This document shows positions 8,940 to 18,007 of a DNA stretch of 64,000 nucleotides, in pieces (the first letter of the stretch is position 1; every line of letters begins with the position of its first letter). Source of the DNA: Microbacterium sp. M28 (GTDB taxonomy: Bacteria; Actinomycetota; Actinomycetes; Actinomycetales; Microbacteriaceae). Below the pieces are notes generated by a model that made no database searches, was not told the origin of the DNA, and was given only the letters and a program-made list of their open reading frames with translations. The DNA is taken from assembly GCF_025836995.1 (NCBI RefSeq), contig NZ_CP107546.1, positions 434,001-498,000 of the forward strand, in the 5' to 3' direction. The position numbers were made by a program, and so were the translations under genes.

Positions 8940-10487
8940 GTGAGGGAGATGAAACTCGTCGAAGACGCGAGCCTGTATCGCAATCCGATCATCGATGCCG
9001 ATGTGCCGGATCCTGACGCCATCCGCGTCGGTGATCGCTTCTACCTCGTGGCATCGAGCTTCCATCGCGCGCCCGGATTGCCGATCTTCGCCTCCGACGA
9101 TCTCGTGAACTGGACGCGCATCTCCTACGCGCTCGAGCGCAACGAACCTTTGGCCTGGTTCGCCCTGCCCCGGCACGGGGGAGGCGTGTGGGCCCCTTCG
9201 ATCCGGCACCACGACGGGACCTTCTTCGTGGTGTACCCCGACCCCGACCAGGGGATCTTCGTCGTGACCGCCGAGGACCCGGCAGGGCCCTGGTCGCCGC
9301 CGCGCCTGCTCCTGGCCGGACTCGGGCTGATCGACCCCTGCCCGCTCTGGGACGAGGACGGCCGAACCTACCTCGTGCACGGCTGGGCGCGCTCGCGCTC
9401 CGGACGCAAGAACGTGCTCACGGTCGTCCCCGTCGACGAGCGCCTCACCGAGACGCGCGGCGTCGCCGTCGATGTCATCGACGGCGATCGCCTCGACGGG
9501 TTCACCACGCTCGAGGGGCCGAAGTTCTACCAGCGCGACGGCGCGTACTGGATCTTCGCCCCGGCCGGCGGTGTGGCCACCGGGTGGCAGACGGTGTTCC
9601 GCGCGGACGATCCCTACGGTCCGTACGAGCACCGCATCGTGCTCGCGCAGGGCGACACCCCGGTCAACGGGCCGCATCAGGGAGCCTGGGTCGACGACGG
9701 CGACGGGGGTGACTGGTTCCTGCACTTCCAGGACCGCGGCGTGTACGGCAGGGTGCTGCACCTGCAGCCCATGGCGTGGGGCGAGGACGGCTGGCCTGTG
9801 ATGGGCCAGGCGGTCGCCGGTGGCCCGGCGCAGCCGGTGCTGCAGCATCCGTCCCCGCGGGGAACCGGTCAGGGCATCCGCACGCTGGCGCGCTCGGACG
9901 ATTTCGCCGGCGGTGCACCGAGCGCGAGCTGGCAGTGGGAGGCCGATCCGGATCCGGATGCCGTGGTGCGGCGCGGCCATGATGCCTGGCGATCGGACGC
10001 GCTCACGCTGCGCGGCAGTGCGGACGGGGGCAATGTCCGCACGTTTCCCCGTGTCCTGTCGCAGCCGCTGCCCGGCCAGCCCTCCGCATCCCGGGTGGAC
10101 GTCGAGCTCGTCTCGGCGAGGCCGGGGGATCGGGCGGGCATCGCCGTGCTCGGTCACGCCTACGTCTGGGCAGGGGTGCGGATCGGCGAGGCCGGGGCCG
10201 AGGCCGTCGTCGCCGTCCGCGGACGCGAGGACCAGGAGGAGCACGTGCATCTGCGGGTGCCGGTCTCCGCTGCGACCGCGACGGTCATGCTGGATGTCGA
10301 CGCCGACGCGCGCGTGCGCGTCGCGCTGATGGCAGATGGTGCGAGGATCGACATCGATCCGCAGTTCCAGGCGATCGAGGGGCACTGGGTCGGGGCGGCG
10401 GTCTCGCTGTTCGCAGCGGGGCGGCACGGAGCAGGCGACGCGCTCGCCCGGTTCCGCGGCTTCGGCATCACGATGGGGGATGGGTGA
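8940..10487 (+). CDS. GH43 family glycosidase (arabinofuranosidase/xylosidase type)
   Basis: This 515-residue protein has an N-terminal five-bladed propeller and a C-terminal beta-sandwich. The general base Asp is in ADVPDPDAIRVGDRFYLVASS (around residues 22-27). A pKa-modulating Asp is in LIDPCPLWDEDG, and the catalytic acid Glu is in TLEGPKFY. There is no signal peptide, so it is probably cytoplasmic. The start may be GTG 8940 or ATG 8949; the only purine run (AGGGAG) abuts 8949, so I keep the longer form. It is the first gene of an operon with LacI, DUF6807 and serine-hydrolase genes. The activity on arabinan, xylan or galactan oligosaccharides is not resolvable from sequence alone. Confidence 0.88.
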   Translation: MREMKLVEDASLYRNPIIDADVPDPDAIRVGDRFYLVASSFHRAPGLPIFASDDLVNWTRISYALERNEPLAWFALPRHGGGVWAPSIRHHDGTFFVVYPDPDQGIFVVTAEDPAGPWSPPRLLLAGLGLIDPCPLWDEDGRTYLVHGWARSRSGRKNVLTVVPVDERLTETRGVAVDVIDGDRLDGFTTLEGPKFYQRDGAYWIFAPAGGVATGWQTVFRADDPYGPYEHRIVLAQGDTPVNGPHQGAWVDDGDGGDWFLHFQDRGVYGRVLHLQPMAWGEDGWPVMGQAVAGGPAQPVLQHPSPRGTGQGIRTLARSDDFAGGAPSASWQWEADPDPDAVVRRGHDAWRSDALTLRGSADGGNVRTFPRVLSQPLPGQPSASRVDVELVSARPGDRAGIAVLGHAYVWAGVRIGEAGAEAVVAVRGREDQEEHVHLRVPVSAATATVMLDVDADARVRVALMADGARIDIDPQFQAIEGHWVGAAVSLFAAGRHGAGDALARFRGFGITMGDG

Positions 10488-10489
10488 CG

Positions 10490-11506
10490 ATGGCCACACG
10501 ACGAGCGCGGACAGCGCCCACGCGCGAGACGACGATCAACGACATCGCTCAGGCGGCCGGGGTGTCGAAGGCGACCGTGTCACGCGTGCTCAACGGCATC
10601 CCGACGGTGAACGCCGAGATCGCGCAGCGCGTCCGGCAGGTGATCGACGAGCTCGGCTACACGCCGAGCCAGACCGCGCGCTCGCTCTCGCTCGGGGTGA
10701 GCAGGACCGTCGGCGTGCTCGTCCCCGATCTCGGGAACCCGATGTTCCACCAGGTCCTGCACGGCTTCAACAGGGCTGCGGCGCGCGACGGCTACCACGT
10801 CGTGGTCACGGATTCGTTCGAGGATGCCGACGGCGAGCCGGACCTCGCCCGCGACCTGCGCGACCGCACGGATGCCGTCGCGCTGTTCTCCCCCCGCATG
10901 ACGCGGCCCGACCTGCTCGAGCTGCTGCCGCGGATCGGCCCCGTCGCGGTGTTCAACCGCACGACGGGCAAGAACGCCGGCTCCGTGCTGATCGACTATC
11001 ACGAGGGCGTGATCGTGCTCGCCCGCCACCTCATCGCGCTGGGGCACCGACGGATCGCGTTCCTCGCGGGCCCTGCCTACGCGCGTGCGAACTGGGAGCG
11101 CGAGCGCGGTCTCGCCGAGATCCGCGAGAGCGAACCGGACGTCGAGATCATCGACGTGCCGTGCGGTCACTCGTTCGAGGACGGATACGACGCCTGGCCA
11201 GCGCTGCGCGCCACCGGGGCCACCGCCGTGATCGCGTACAACGACGTCGTGGCGCTCGGCCTGCTGGGACGCCTGTCCGAGGAAGGGGTCGCGGTGCCGG
11301 ACGAGGTCTCAGTCGCCGGCTTCGACGACATCCCCTTCGCGCGGTACTCGTCCCCCTCGCTGACGACGATGACGTCGCGCCTCGGTGAGATCGGCGAGCA
11401 GATCTGGACCGTGCTCCGAGCGGAGATGACGGCGGATCCCCTGCGCGAGCCGATCATGTTCTCGCCGGAGCTCGCGGCGCGCGCCAGCACGAGGACGCGC
11501 GCATGA
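10490..11506 (+). CDS. LacI family transcriptional regulator
   Basis: The N-terminal LacI helix-turn-helix and hinge read TINDIAQAAGVSKATVSRVLNGIPTVNAEIAQRVRQVIDELGYTPS in part. A periplasmic-binding-protein-like ligand domain follows (about 338 residues in total). I chose ATG 10490 because GGGGGA lies about 9 bases upstream; a GTG at 10484 overlapping the GH43 stop is also possible. It is the second gene of the GH43 operon and probably represses it through the AACCGGTT site. The inducer is probably a pectin-derived sugar (inference). Confidence 0.92.
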   Translation: MATRRARTAPTRETTINDIAQAAGVSKATVSRVLNGIPTVNAEIAQRVRQVIDELGYTPSQTARSLSLGVSRTVGVLVPDLGNPMFHQVLHGFNRAAARDGYHVVVTDSFEDADGEPDLARDLRDRTDAVALFSPRMTRPDLLELLPRIGPVAVFNRTTGKNAGSVLIDYHEGVIVLARHLIALGHRRIAFLAGPAYARANWERERGLAEIRESEPDVEIIDVPCGHSFEDGYDAWPALRATGATAVIAYNDVVALGLLGRLSEEGVAVPDEVSVAGFDDIPFARYSSPSLTTMTSRLGEIGEQIWTVLRAEMTADPLREPIMFSPELAARASTRTRA

Positions 11507-12318
11507 CGATCGAGCTGATGCGCCTCGGGAGCGCGGTCGTCGAGTATCACGACGGCATCGGCGTCGATCACGACCTGTCCCCGCGTCCGTTCCTGACGGC
11601 GACGACACCGCTCGGCGTCGCGGTCACGCAGGTCGAGCCGGGCGATCACCGCCATCATCTCGGCGTGAGCGCTGCGATGCCCGATGTCAACGGCACGAGC
11701 TTCTGGGGCGGACGCACGTACGTGCGCGAGCGGGGCTCCCTGATGCTCGACAACCACGGCATGCAGCAGGTGACCAGCCGCGATGTGCGCGACGGGACGA
11801 TCGTCGAACAGGTCGTGTGGCGGGATGCGCTCGGCGCGACGTTGCTCGACGAGGAGCGCACGATCACGGTCCGCCCTGGAGACGGCGTCTGGGAGGTCGT
11901 CTGGGCCTCGCGGCTCACCGCGCCCGAGCAGGACGTCAGCTTCGGCAGCCCCCAGACGAACGGCCGACCCGGCGCCTTCTACGGCGGGCTGTTCTGGCGC
12001 GCCCCCTTCCCCGAGGCGCGCGTGCGCACCGCGGACGGCAGCGGTGTCGACGCGGCGCACGGATCGCTCTCGCCCTGGATCTGTCTGGACGCCGAGGACG
12101 CATCGCTCGTCGGCGCCAGCACCAACGGCCTGCCCTGGTTCGTCCGCGCCGAGGGATACGTCGGGTTCGGGCCCGCGGTCGCCGTCGAGGGCCGCCGCGA
12201 GCTGCCCCGGGGGGAGACGCTGCATCTCGACCTCGCCGTGGCGATCCTCGAGCGCTCGCCGGTGGATCCGGCCGGGGTCGCCGAGCAGCTCCTCGCCGGC
12301 GTCGGGGACGCCGTGTGA
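11503..12318 (+). CDS. PmoA-like / DUF6807 family protein
   Basis: This 271-residue protein matches the PmoA-like (DUF6807) family. Typical motifs are RPFLTATTPLGVAVTQVEPGDHRHHLGV and NGTSFWGGRTYV. The His cluster (DHRHHLG) and later conserved Asp/Glu residues suggest a binding or catalytic pocket. Members are common in glycan-use loci of soil bacteria, but no reaction is established. It overlaps the LacI gene by 4 bases (ATGA) and the next gene by the GTGTGA junction, so it is tightly coupled to the sugar operon. Confidence 0.8.
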   Translation: MTIELMRLGSAVVEYHDGIGVDHDLSPRPFLTATTPLGVAVTQVEPGDHRHHLGVSAAMPDVNGTSFWGGRTYVRERGSLMLDNHGMQQVTSRDVRDGTIVEQVVWRDALGATLLDEERTITVRPGDGVWEVVWASRLTAPEQDVSFGSPQTNGRPGAFYGGLFWRAPFPEARVRTADGSGVDAAHGSLSPWICLDAEDASLVGASTNGLPWFVRAEGYVGFGPAVAVEGRRELPRGETLHLDLAVAILERSPVDPAGVAEQLLAGVGDAV

Positions 12319-13649
12319 GACAGACCCTGACAACCCTGTTCGCCGAAGCGCAGGCGGCGGACATCGCACTGCACTCGGTCCAGATCAGCGTCGCGGGTGA
12401 GTCCCTCGTGAGCGACAGCATCGAGCCGTTCGGACTCGACGTCCCGCACCGGATGTACTCCGTGTCGAAGTCGTTCACCGGGCTCGCCGTCCTGCTCCTC
12501 GCCGAAGAGGGACGACTCGATCTGGACGACGGCATCGCGGCGTACTTCCCCGAGCAGGGTCCGGTGCACCCCTGGCTCGAGCAGACCCGCATCGACGACA
12601 TGCTCGCGATGACCGGCCCGCACAGCCGGACGACGTACGTCGAGGCATCCGACAGCTGGTTCGACTCCTACTTCCGCGTGCCGCCCACGCACCGCGCAGG
12701 CACGCTGTTCACGTACGACACGAGCGCCTCGTACGTGCTCGCCGCCCTGGTCGAACGCATCGCCGGGATGCCCGTGCTCGATTACCTGCGCCCTCGCCTG
12801 CTCGACCCGCTCGGCGTCGGCGCCGGCGCGCACTTCCTGCCCGGCCCGGAGGGGATCAGCCACGGCGGGTCAGGCCTCATCATGGCGCCGGGCGATCTGC
12901 TCCCGATCGCGGAGCTGCTCAACGCCGGCGGATGCCTGGGCGCAGAGCGCATCGTTCCCGAGCGTGCGGTCGCGCGGCTGCTCGAGCGGCGCAGCTCACC
13001 GGCGATGCAGACCTGGGGAGCGCCGTTGCGTGCCGGCTACGGGCGGCAGGTCTGGCTTCCGGGTGGCGGCGGCTGGATGATGTTCGGGCTCGGCGGTCAG
13101 ATCGTCTACGGCGACCCGGCACGCCGGATCGCGGCCGTCGTGACGGCGGACACCACCACGCTGACCGGCGGCGATCAGCGGCTGGTCGACATGCTGCTTC
13201 GTGCGCTGGATGTCGTCGGCGCGGACGGCCGTGACGCGGATGCCGTGAGCACGCCCGCCCTCGCGCCGCCGGCGCCCGGCGGCCATCCCGGCAACGCGAG
13301 GTCGTTGGTCGTCGAAGTGGAACTCATGACCGGCGAGGACGCCCCTGAAGCGATGTCCGTCGATGTCGGCGCGGCGGGCGGCCGCGTCCGATGGGATGCC
13401 GCGCACGAACTGGTCTTCGACACGGAACGGCCGATGACGACGCGGACGCCGTTGGGCGACGCCGTCATCACGGCCGGCTGGACCGAACGCGGCGTCCTCG
13501 ACGTGAGACTGAGCGCGGTGGGGAACGACATCGCGTCGGTGCGCCTGCGGCTGGTCGCCGACGATGACGGCATCCTCACCGTGATGTGTCAAGGATTCGG
13601 GCCTGCGATCGACCCGTCGTGGACGTTCCGCGGCAGCTATCGGCACTGA
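12315..13649 (+). CDS. Serine hydrolase, beta-lactamase/penicillin-binding-protein family
   Basis: This protein of about 444 residues has an N-terminal serine-hydrolase domain. The SxxK motif is SVSK in RMYSVSKSFTGLAVLLLAEEG. A YDT/YVL region probably supplies the Tyr motif, and SHGGSG the third motif. A C-terminal beta-rich extension starts around residue 310. I chose GTG 12315 because the longer open frame upstream is a shadow of the preceding gene, and this start overlaps that gene's stop. There is no signal peptide, so it is probably a cytoplasmic esterase rather than a beta-lactamase. It might remove acyl groups from imported glycans; this is inferred from its place in the GH43 operon. 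Confidence 0.8.
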   Translation: MRQTLTTLFAEAQAADIALHSVQISVAGESLVSDSIEPFGLDVPHRMYSVSKSFTGLAVLLLAEEGRLDLDDGIAAYFPEQGPVHPWLEQTRIDDMLAMTGPHSRTTYVEASDSWFDSYFRVPPTHRAGTLFTYDTSASYVLAALVERIAGMPVLDYLRPRLLDPLGVGAGAHFLPGPEGISHGGSGLIMAPGDLLPIAELLNAGGCLGAERIVPERAVARLLERRSSPAMQTWGAPLRAGYGRQVWLPGGGGWMMFGLGGQIVYGDPARRIAAVVTADTTTLTGGDQRLVDMLLRALDVVGADGRDADAVSTPALAPPAPGGHPGNARSLVVEVELMTGEDAPEAMSVDVGAAGGRVRWDAAHELVFDTERPMTTRTPLGDAVITAGWTERGVLDVRLSAVGNDIASVRLRLVADDDGILTVMCQGFGPAIDPSWTFRGSYRH

Positions 13650-13667
13650 CGCCGGTCGCGGATTCCA

Positions 13668-13761
13668 GGTCGCAGATCCTGCCGTTATGAGGCCCGCGAA
13701 GCGGCAGGATCTGCGACCCAGACGGGGCGCGAACCTGCGAACCCGCAGGATCTGCGACCCA
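13668..13761. repeat. Intergenic inverted/direct repeat element (GGTCGCAGATCCTGC word)
   Basis: A perfect 17-base inverted repeat, GGTCGCAGATCCTGCCG at 13668-13684 and its complement at 13702-13718, has a 17-base loop. The word GCAGGATCTGCGACCCA is then repeated directly at 13704-13720 and 13745-13761, with a degenerate copy (cgcgaacctgcgaaccc) between. It sits between the convergent serine-hydrolase and permease genes. It could act as a bidirectional terminator, but there is no U-run. The copy arrangement resembles the elements at 6958 and 49958. Confidence 0.75.
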
Positions 13762-13792
13762 GGGGATCTTCACGCCCCGTCGCTCAGGAGGA

Positions 13793-14728
13793 TCAGCCCT
13801 TGACCGAGCCGACCAGCGCGCCCTTGACGAAGAACCGCTGCACGAACGGGTAGATGAGGAGCATCGGCAGCGTCGCGACGAAGATCACGGCCATGCGGAT
13901 CGACTGCGCCGGCGGCACGATGTCGACCGCCGACTCGCTGGCGTTCAACCCGCTCGCCACGATCACGATCTGACGCAGCAGCACCTGCATGGGCCACAGC
14001 TCCGAGCTGTTGATGTACAGGATCGCGCTCTGGTAGGTGTTCCAGTAGTAGACCGCGTAGAACAGGCCGATCGTCGCGATCGAGGCCAGAGACAGCGGCA
14101 GCACGATGCGCCAGAAGACTCCGAACTCGCTGCAGCCGTCGATCCGCGCGGCTTCTTCCAGGCTCTCCGGGATCCCCTGGAAGAAGCTGCGCATGATGAC
14201 GAAGTTGAAGGCGTTGATGGCGACCGGGATGATCAGCGACCACAGCGAGTCGATCATGCCGAGGCTCTTGACGACGATGAACGTCGGGATCATCCCGCCC
14301 GCGAACAGCATCGTGAACAGCACCAGGAAGTTGATGACCCTGCGGCCCTTCAGGTGCTTCTTCGACAGCGCGTACGCCATGAACGCGGTGAGAACGAGGG
14401 AGATGAACGTGCCGCCGATCGTGACGATCGCCGAGACGCCGAGCGCGCGGAAGATCGTCGGCGTCGACAGGATGTAGCGATAGGCATCGAGGCTGAAGGT
14501 CTCGGGCCAGAGGATGAACGGACGCGTCGCCAGCTCTCCGGGCGTTGCCAGCGAGCTCGCCAGCACGTTGACGAACGGCAGCACGCAGATCAGGGCGAAG
14601 GCGATCAGGACGATCGCATTGATGATCGTGAACGCCCGGCGACCTGGCGTGACGCGGCGCTTGTTGCGGGCGGCGCGGCGCACCTGGATCGGGATCGTCG
14701 CGCTGGAGACGGGTACCGTGTTGGTCAT
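13793..14728 (-). CDS. Carbohydrate ABC transporter permease (LplC/YtcP type)
   Basis: This 311-residue permease has about six membrane segments. The EAA loop is SLEEAARIDGCSEFGVFWRI. It starts at ATG 14728 (MTNTVPVSSATIPIQV), with GGGAG 7 bases upstream; a longer open frame to 15205 is a shadow. It overlaps the preceding small membrane protein gene by ATGA and is the last gene of the minus-strand operon 21197-13793. Lpl-type importers are known for complex pectic or polymeric sugars in Bacillus (YesOPQ, LplABC). A rhamnogalacturonan-fragment ligand fits the context. Confidence 0.92.
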   Translation of the reverse strand: MTNTVPVSSATIPIQVRRAARNKRRVTPGRRAFTIINAIVLIAFALICVLPFVNVLASSLATPGELATRPFILWPETFSLDAYRYILSTPTIFRALGVSAIVTIGGTFISLVLTAFMAYALSKKHLKGRRVINFLVLFTMLFAGGMIPTFIVVKSLGMIDSLWSLIIPVAINAFNFVIMRSFFQGIPESLEEAARIDGCSEFGVFWRIVLPLSLASIATIGLFYAVYYWNTYQSAILYINSSELWPMQVLLRQIVIVASGLNASESAVDIVPPAQSIRMAVIFVATLPMLLIYPFVQRFFVKGALVGSVKG

Positions 14729-15195
14729 TTCGAGCTCCCAGGGGTGGGCGTGCGCACCGCGAACAGCGCTGCGGAGAGGAAGAAGAGGAACGCGACGGGA
14801 TACAGCACGAGCTGCGTGCCGATGAGGCACGCCAGCCCCGCGCCGGCGAACCACCAGCCCGTCGAGCGGCGACGCGGCCGATACGTGGCGAAGAACCAGC
14901 CGACCGCGCACAGCAGGGCGATGACGACGAGCGAGAACCCGAACCACGCCGCGAGCGTGTTCAGCACGGTGTGCGCATCGGCCGCGGGGACGTCGAGCCC
15001 GGCGGCGCTGAGGGCAGGAAGGACGGACTCCTCGAGCGTCTCGGCGTCCGCACGGTTGATCACCAGCGCGACACCGCCCTGCAGGACGGCGGCGGCGGCG
15101 AAGCCGATCGCCGCGATGATCAGTTCGGCGCGGCGACGGAACGGGGCGGCGGCATGGGCATCCTGGGGCTTCGACGACTCGGTCATGACACTCAT
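14725..15195 (-). CDS. Small polytopic membrane protein, function unknown
   Basis: This 156-residue protein is not one I recognise. It has about four hydrophobic segments near residues 23-46, 80-105, 112-125 and 128-147, with a basic loop TYRPRRRSTGWW. The start at 15195 has AGGAGG about 9 bases upstream. It overlaps both neighbours by ATGA, so it is translated together with GH28 and the permease. Possible roles include a transporter accessory or membrane scaffold, but nothing in the sequence decides this. Confidence 0.8.
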   Translation of the reverse strand: MSVMTESSKPQDAHAAAPFRRRAELIIAAIGFAAAAVLQGGVALVINRADAETLEESVLPALSAAGLDVPAADAHTVLNTLAAWFGFSLVVIALLCAVGWFFATYRPRRRSTGWWFAGAGLACLIGTQLVLYPVAFLFFLSAALFAVRTPTPGSSK

Positions 15196-16487
15196 ACCAG
15201 CGCACCTCCTCGGGTCTCCAGGCTCGCCGTGCCGTCGGTCACGAGGACGGGGCCCACAGCGCCGTCGATGCGGAGTCCGGTGATGCGCAGGCCTGTCGCG
15301 AACTGCGCGTGCACCCCGGCCGACGCCATCGCCGGGACGCCGTCGGCCATCGCGGGGACGGTGGGAACGGCATCCGGTGCGAAGGAGACGACGAAGTCGT
15401 CGAGCGTGAGATCGTCGATCGGCGCCTCGGGCAGGCCGGAGACCCAGGCGGCGCAGGAGGTGACGTTCGTCGCGGTGATATGGGCCAGATGGATGCCGCG
15501 GAAGCGCGGTGTTCCGGCATCCACCGGCTGGGCGGTTCGGTCGGACACGATCGGCGCCTTGCCGTCCGGCCCGCAGAAGTAGAAGGGGTTGATGACCAGC
15601 GGGCACATCACGCCGTCCATCACGATGTTGGAGACGCGCACGTCGGAGACGGTGCCGCCTCGGCCGCGACGCGACTTGATGCGGATGCCCCGGTCGGTGC
15701 CCTGGAACACGCAGTTGGAGATCACGACGCCGCGGACGCCGCCGGACATCTCGCTGCCGATCACGACGCCGCCGTGGCCGTGCACCATCGTGCAGTTCGT
15801 GATCGCGATGTTCTCGCACGGCACGCGGTCGAGCGACTTCTCGCTGCCGGCCTTGATGGCGATGCAGTCGTCGCCGACGTCGATGTGGCAGTCGCTGATG
15901 CGCACGTTGCGGCACGACTCCGGATCGATGCCGTCGGTGTTGGGGGAGTCGGCGGGGTTGAGGATGCGGATGCCGGAGATCCGCACGTCCTCGCACAGCA
16001 GGGGATGCACGGTCCACGCCGGCGAGTCGCGCAGCGTGACGCCGGTGATCTCGACACGCGAGCAGCCGTGCAGGCCGATCAGCGTGGGACGCGGGAACGA
16101 CAGGGAGCCGGTGCGGAAGGCATCCCACCACCAGGCGCCGCCACCGTCGATCTCGCCGCGGCCGGTGATCGCGATGTCCGACGCGTCCCTGGCATAGATG
16201 CAGGGGGAGTGGATCGTCGTCGCCGCGCCCTCCCAGCGCGCTCCGACCGGAGGGTAGAGGGCGGGGTCTGCGACGAAACGCAGCACCGCCCCCGCCTCCA
16301 GGTGGAGTTCGACACGGGAACGCAGACGCAGAGCGCCCGTCTCGTGCACGCCGGACGTGATCGTCACACGTCCGCCGCCGGCATCCGCCGCCCGATCGAT
16401 GGCTTCCTGCAGCGCGAGCGTCGTGCGCTTCGCGTTGCCGGGCCCGATCCGGGTGGGTGTGCTCTGCATCTGCGTCGTCCCGCTCAT
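15192..16487 (-). CDS. GH28 family polygalacturonase-like hydrolase, cytoplasmic
   Basis: This 431-residue right-handed beta-helix has all the GH28 signatures: NTDGID (residues 183-188), the catalytic Asp pair in GDDCIA (206-207), GHGG (237-240) and RIK (269-271). There is no signal peptide, unlike secreted pectinases, so it probably trims imported oligogalacturonides or RG-I fragments from the end. It lies one base after the stop of the binding-protein gene at 16489 and is coupled by ATGA to the small membrane protein. GH28 also includes rhamnogalacturonases and xylogalacturonases; the subtype is not resolved. Confidence 0.92.
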   Translation of the reverse strand: MSGTTQMQSTPTRIGPGNAKRTTLALQEAIDRAADAGGGRVTITSGVHETGALRLRSRVELHLEAGAVLRFVADPALYPPVGARWEGAATTIHSPCIYARDASDIAITGRGEIDGGGAWWWDAFRTGSLSFPRPTLIGLHGCSRVEITGVTLRDSPAWTVHPLLCEDVRISGIRILNPADSPNTDGIDPESCRNVRISDCHIDVGDDCIAIKAGSEKSLDRVPCENIAITNCTMVHGHGGVVIGSEMSGGVRGVVISNCVFQGTDRGIRIKSRRGRGGTVSDVRVSNIVMDGVMCPLVINPFYFCGPDGKAPIVSDRTAQPVDAGTPRFRGIHLAHITATNVTSCAAWVSGLPEAPIDDLTLDDFVVSFAPDAVPTVPAMADGVPAMASAGVHAQFATGLRITGLRIDGAVGPVLVTDGTASLETRGGALV

Positions 16488-16488
16488 C

Positions 16489-18006
16489 TCAGTTGTTCTC
16501 CGCGTATGAAGCGCTGAGCTCTTCGATGATCGTGCTGAGGCCCTGGCCTTCGAGCTTCTCGATGGCGTCCTCGTAGCCGGCCATTTCGAGCTGTCCGACC
16601 ATGTACTTGTTGTAGGCGTCGTTCGCAGCCTGCTGGATCGTCGACCAGCTCTGGTCGAACGCGTCCGACGACAGCGGCAGCGTGGGATCGACCACCGCGA
16701 ACTCCGTGTTCTCCTCGATCTTCTCGTTGCCCTCGTCGACGTACGGCGTCGAGCTCTTGAACGTGACGACGTTGTCGCTGGGGCGGGACGACGAGTACGG
16801 CTGCACCTCCTGCTCCCACTTCGGCTGGTCGGCGATCGTCACGACGCCGTCTGCGTCGACGGTGTAGTGCTCGTCCTCGATGCCGTTCGTCATCAACGTG
16901 AAGGCCTCCTCGTCGAGGAGCTTGTCGATGAAGGCCAGCATGCCTCGCAGCTCGTCCTCGGTCTCGACCTGGCTCTTCGACATGGCCAGCCAGCCGCCGA
17001 AGCCGCCGTTCGTGTCGGACAGGATGCGTCGCGGCACGTCCTCGTACGTGATGTCGTTGATCAGCGCCCACGACATCGGCGTGTTCGGGTCGGAGCTGAC
17101 CGCGAGGTTCATGTAGCCCTTCGGCTCGAACAGGCCGGTCACGACGATGCCGCCCTTGCCCTGCGCGATCGCGTCGATCTGATTCTGCTTCTGCATCGTG
17201 ACGAACTCGCCGTTGACCGCGCCCTGCTCGTACAGGCCGCGGTACCACTCCATGGCCTGTTTGAACTCGTCGGTCTGGAAGGTCGGGATGACTTCGTCGT
17301 CCTCGACGACGAAGTTGTTGCCTGCGCCGAAGTAGCCGGCGAGGCTCTTGAACCCGAGCTTGAAGCTCTCCAGGCGGTCGAGGAATCCCGTGGTGTCATC
17401 CTTGCCGTTGCCGTCGGGGTCCTGCGTCGCGAAGGCCACAGCGACCTCGCCGAGCTCTTCGATCGTGTGCGGGACCTCCAGGCCGAGATTGTCCAACCAG
17501 TCCTGCCGCACGATCACGCCGTACCGCGCGATCGGCTTCTGGAACGGCACACCGTAGAGGTGTCCGTCGACGCGAGCCGATGCGAGCGTCTGATCGTCGA
17601 TCTTGGACAGGTTTGGGTAATCGTCGAGGTAGGGCTCCACGTCCCAGAACTGGCCGGATTTCAACGCCTGGCGCACCGACGTGTTCGTGATGTTCGTCAG
17701 CGAGGTGATGTCGGCGAGCGAGTCCGACGCGAGTGCGGCGTTGATCTTCTCGTCGGCGGAGGCGGCAGGAACCCACTGGAAGTCGATTTCGGCTCCGGTG
17801 GTCTCCTCCAGCGCGGTCTGGATGGGTCCGTCCGCGTCCGGAGTCGTCGGCGTGTGCAGGATCGCCATCCAGGAGATCTCTTCGGGGATCTCGGCGGCTC
17901 CGCCACCGTCGGCGGATGCGTCGCCCGACGCCCCGCATCCGACGAGCGCGAGTGCGACGACGGCGGCGGAAGCGGTGGCGAGCGTCAGTCGGGAACGGTT
18001 GCGCAT
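16489..18006 (-). CDS. Substrate-binding lipoprotein of Lpl-type importer, copy B
   Basis: This 505-residue family-1 solute-binding lipoprotein has lipobox LVGC (Cys24). It is a close paralogue of the next upstream gene. Long stretches are identical, including the last ~30 residues and central segments such as GNNFVVEDDEVIPTFQTDEF, while the N-terminus and parts of the ligand lobes differ. It starts at ATG 18006, one base after the stop of copy A, and ends one base before GH28. It probably binds an oligosaccharide for the LplB/LplC-type permeases of the same operon. Confidence 0.93.
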   Translation of the reverse strand: MRNRSRLTLATASAAVVALALVGCGASGDASADGGGAAEIPEEISWMAILHTPTTPDADGPIQTALEETTGAEIDFQWVPAASADEKINAALASDSLADITSLTNITNTSVRQALKSGQFWDVEPYLDDYPNLSKIDDQTLASARVDGHLYGVPFQKPIARYGVIVRQDWLDNLGLEVPHTIEELGEVAVAFATQDPDGNGKDDTTGFLDRLESFKLGFKSLAGYFGAGNNFVVEDDEVIPTFQTDEFKQAMEWYRGLYEQGAVNGEFVTMQKQNQIDAIAQGKGGIVVTGLFEPKGYMNLAVSSDPNTPMSWALINDITYEDVPRRILSDTNGGFGGWLAMSKSQVETEDELRGMLAFIDKLLDEEAFTLMTNGIEDEHYTVDADGVVTIADQPKWEQEVQPYSSSRPSDNVVTFKSSTPYVDEGNEKIEENTEFAVVDPTLPLSSDAFDQSWSTIQQAANDAYNKYMVGQLEMAGYEDAIEKLEGQGLSTIIEELSASYAENN

Positions 18007-18007
18007 C

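Noticed and set aside
13793-15205. Longer form of the LplC-type permease starting at 15205
   Set aside because: The added N-terminus is the shadow of the small membrane protein; ATG 14728 has a good ribosome site and a normal N-terminus.
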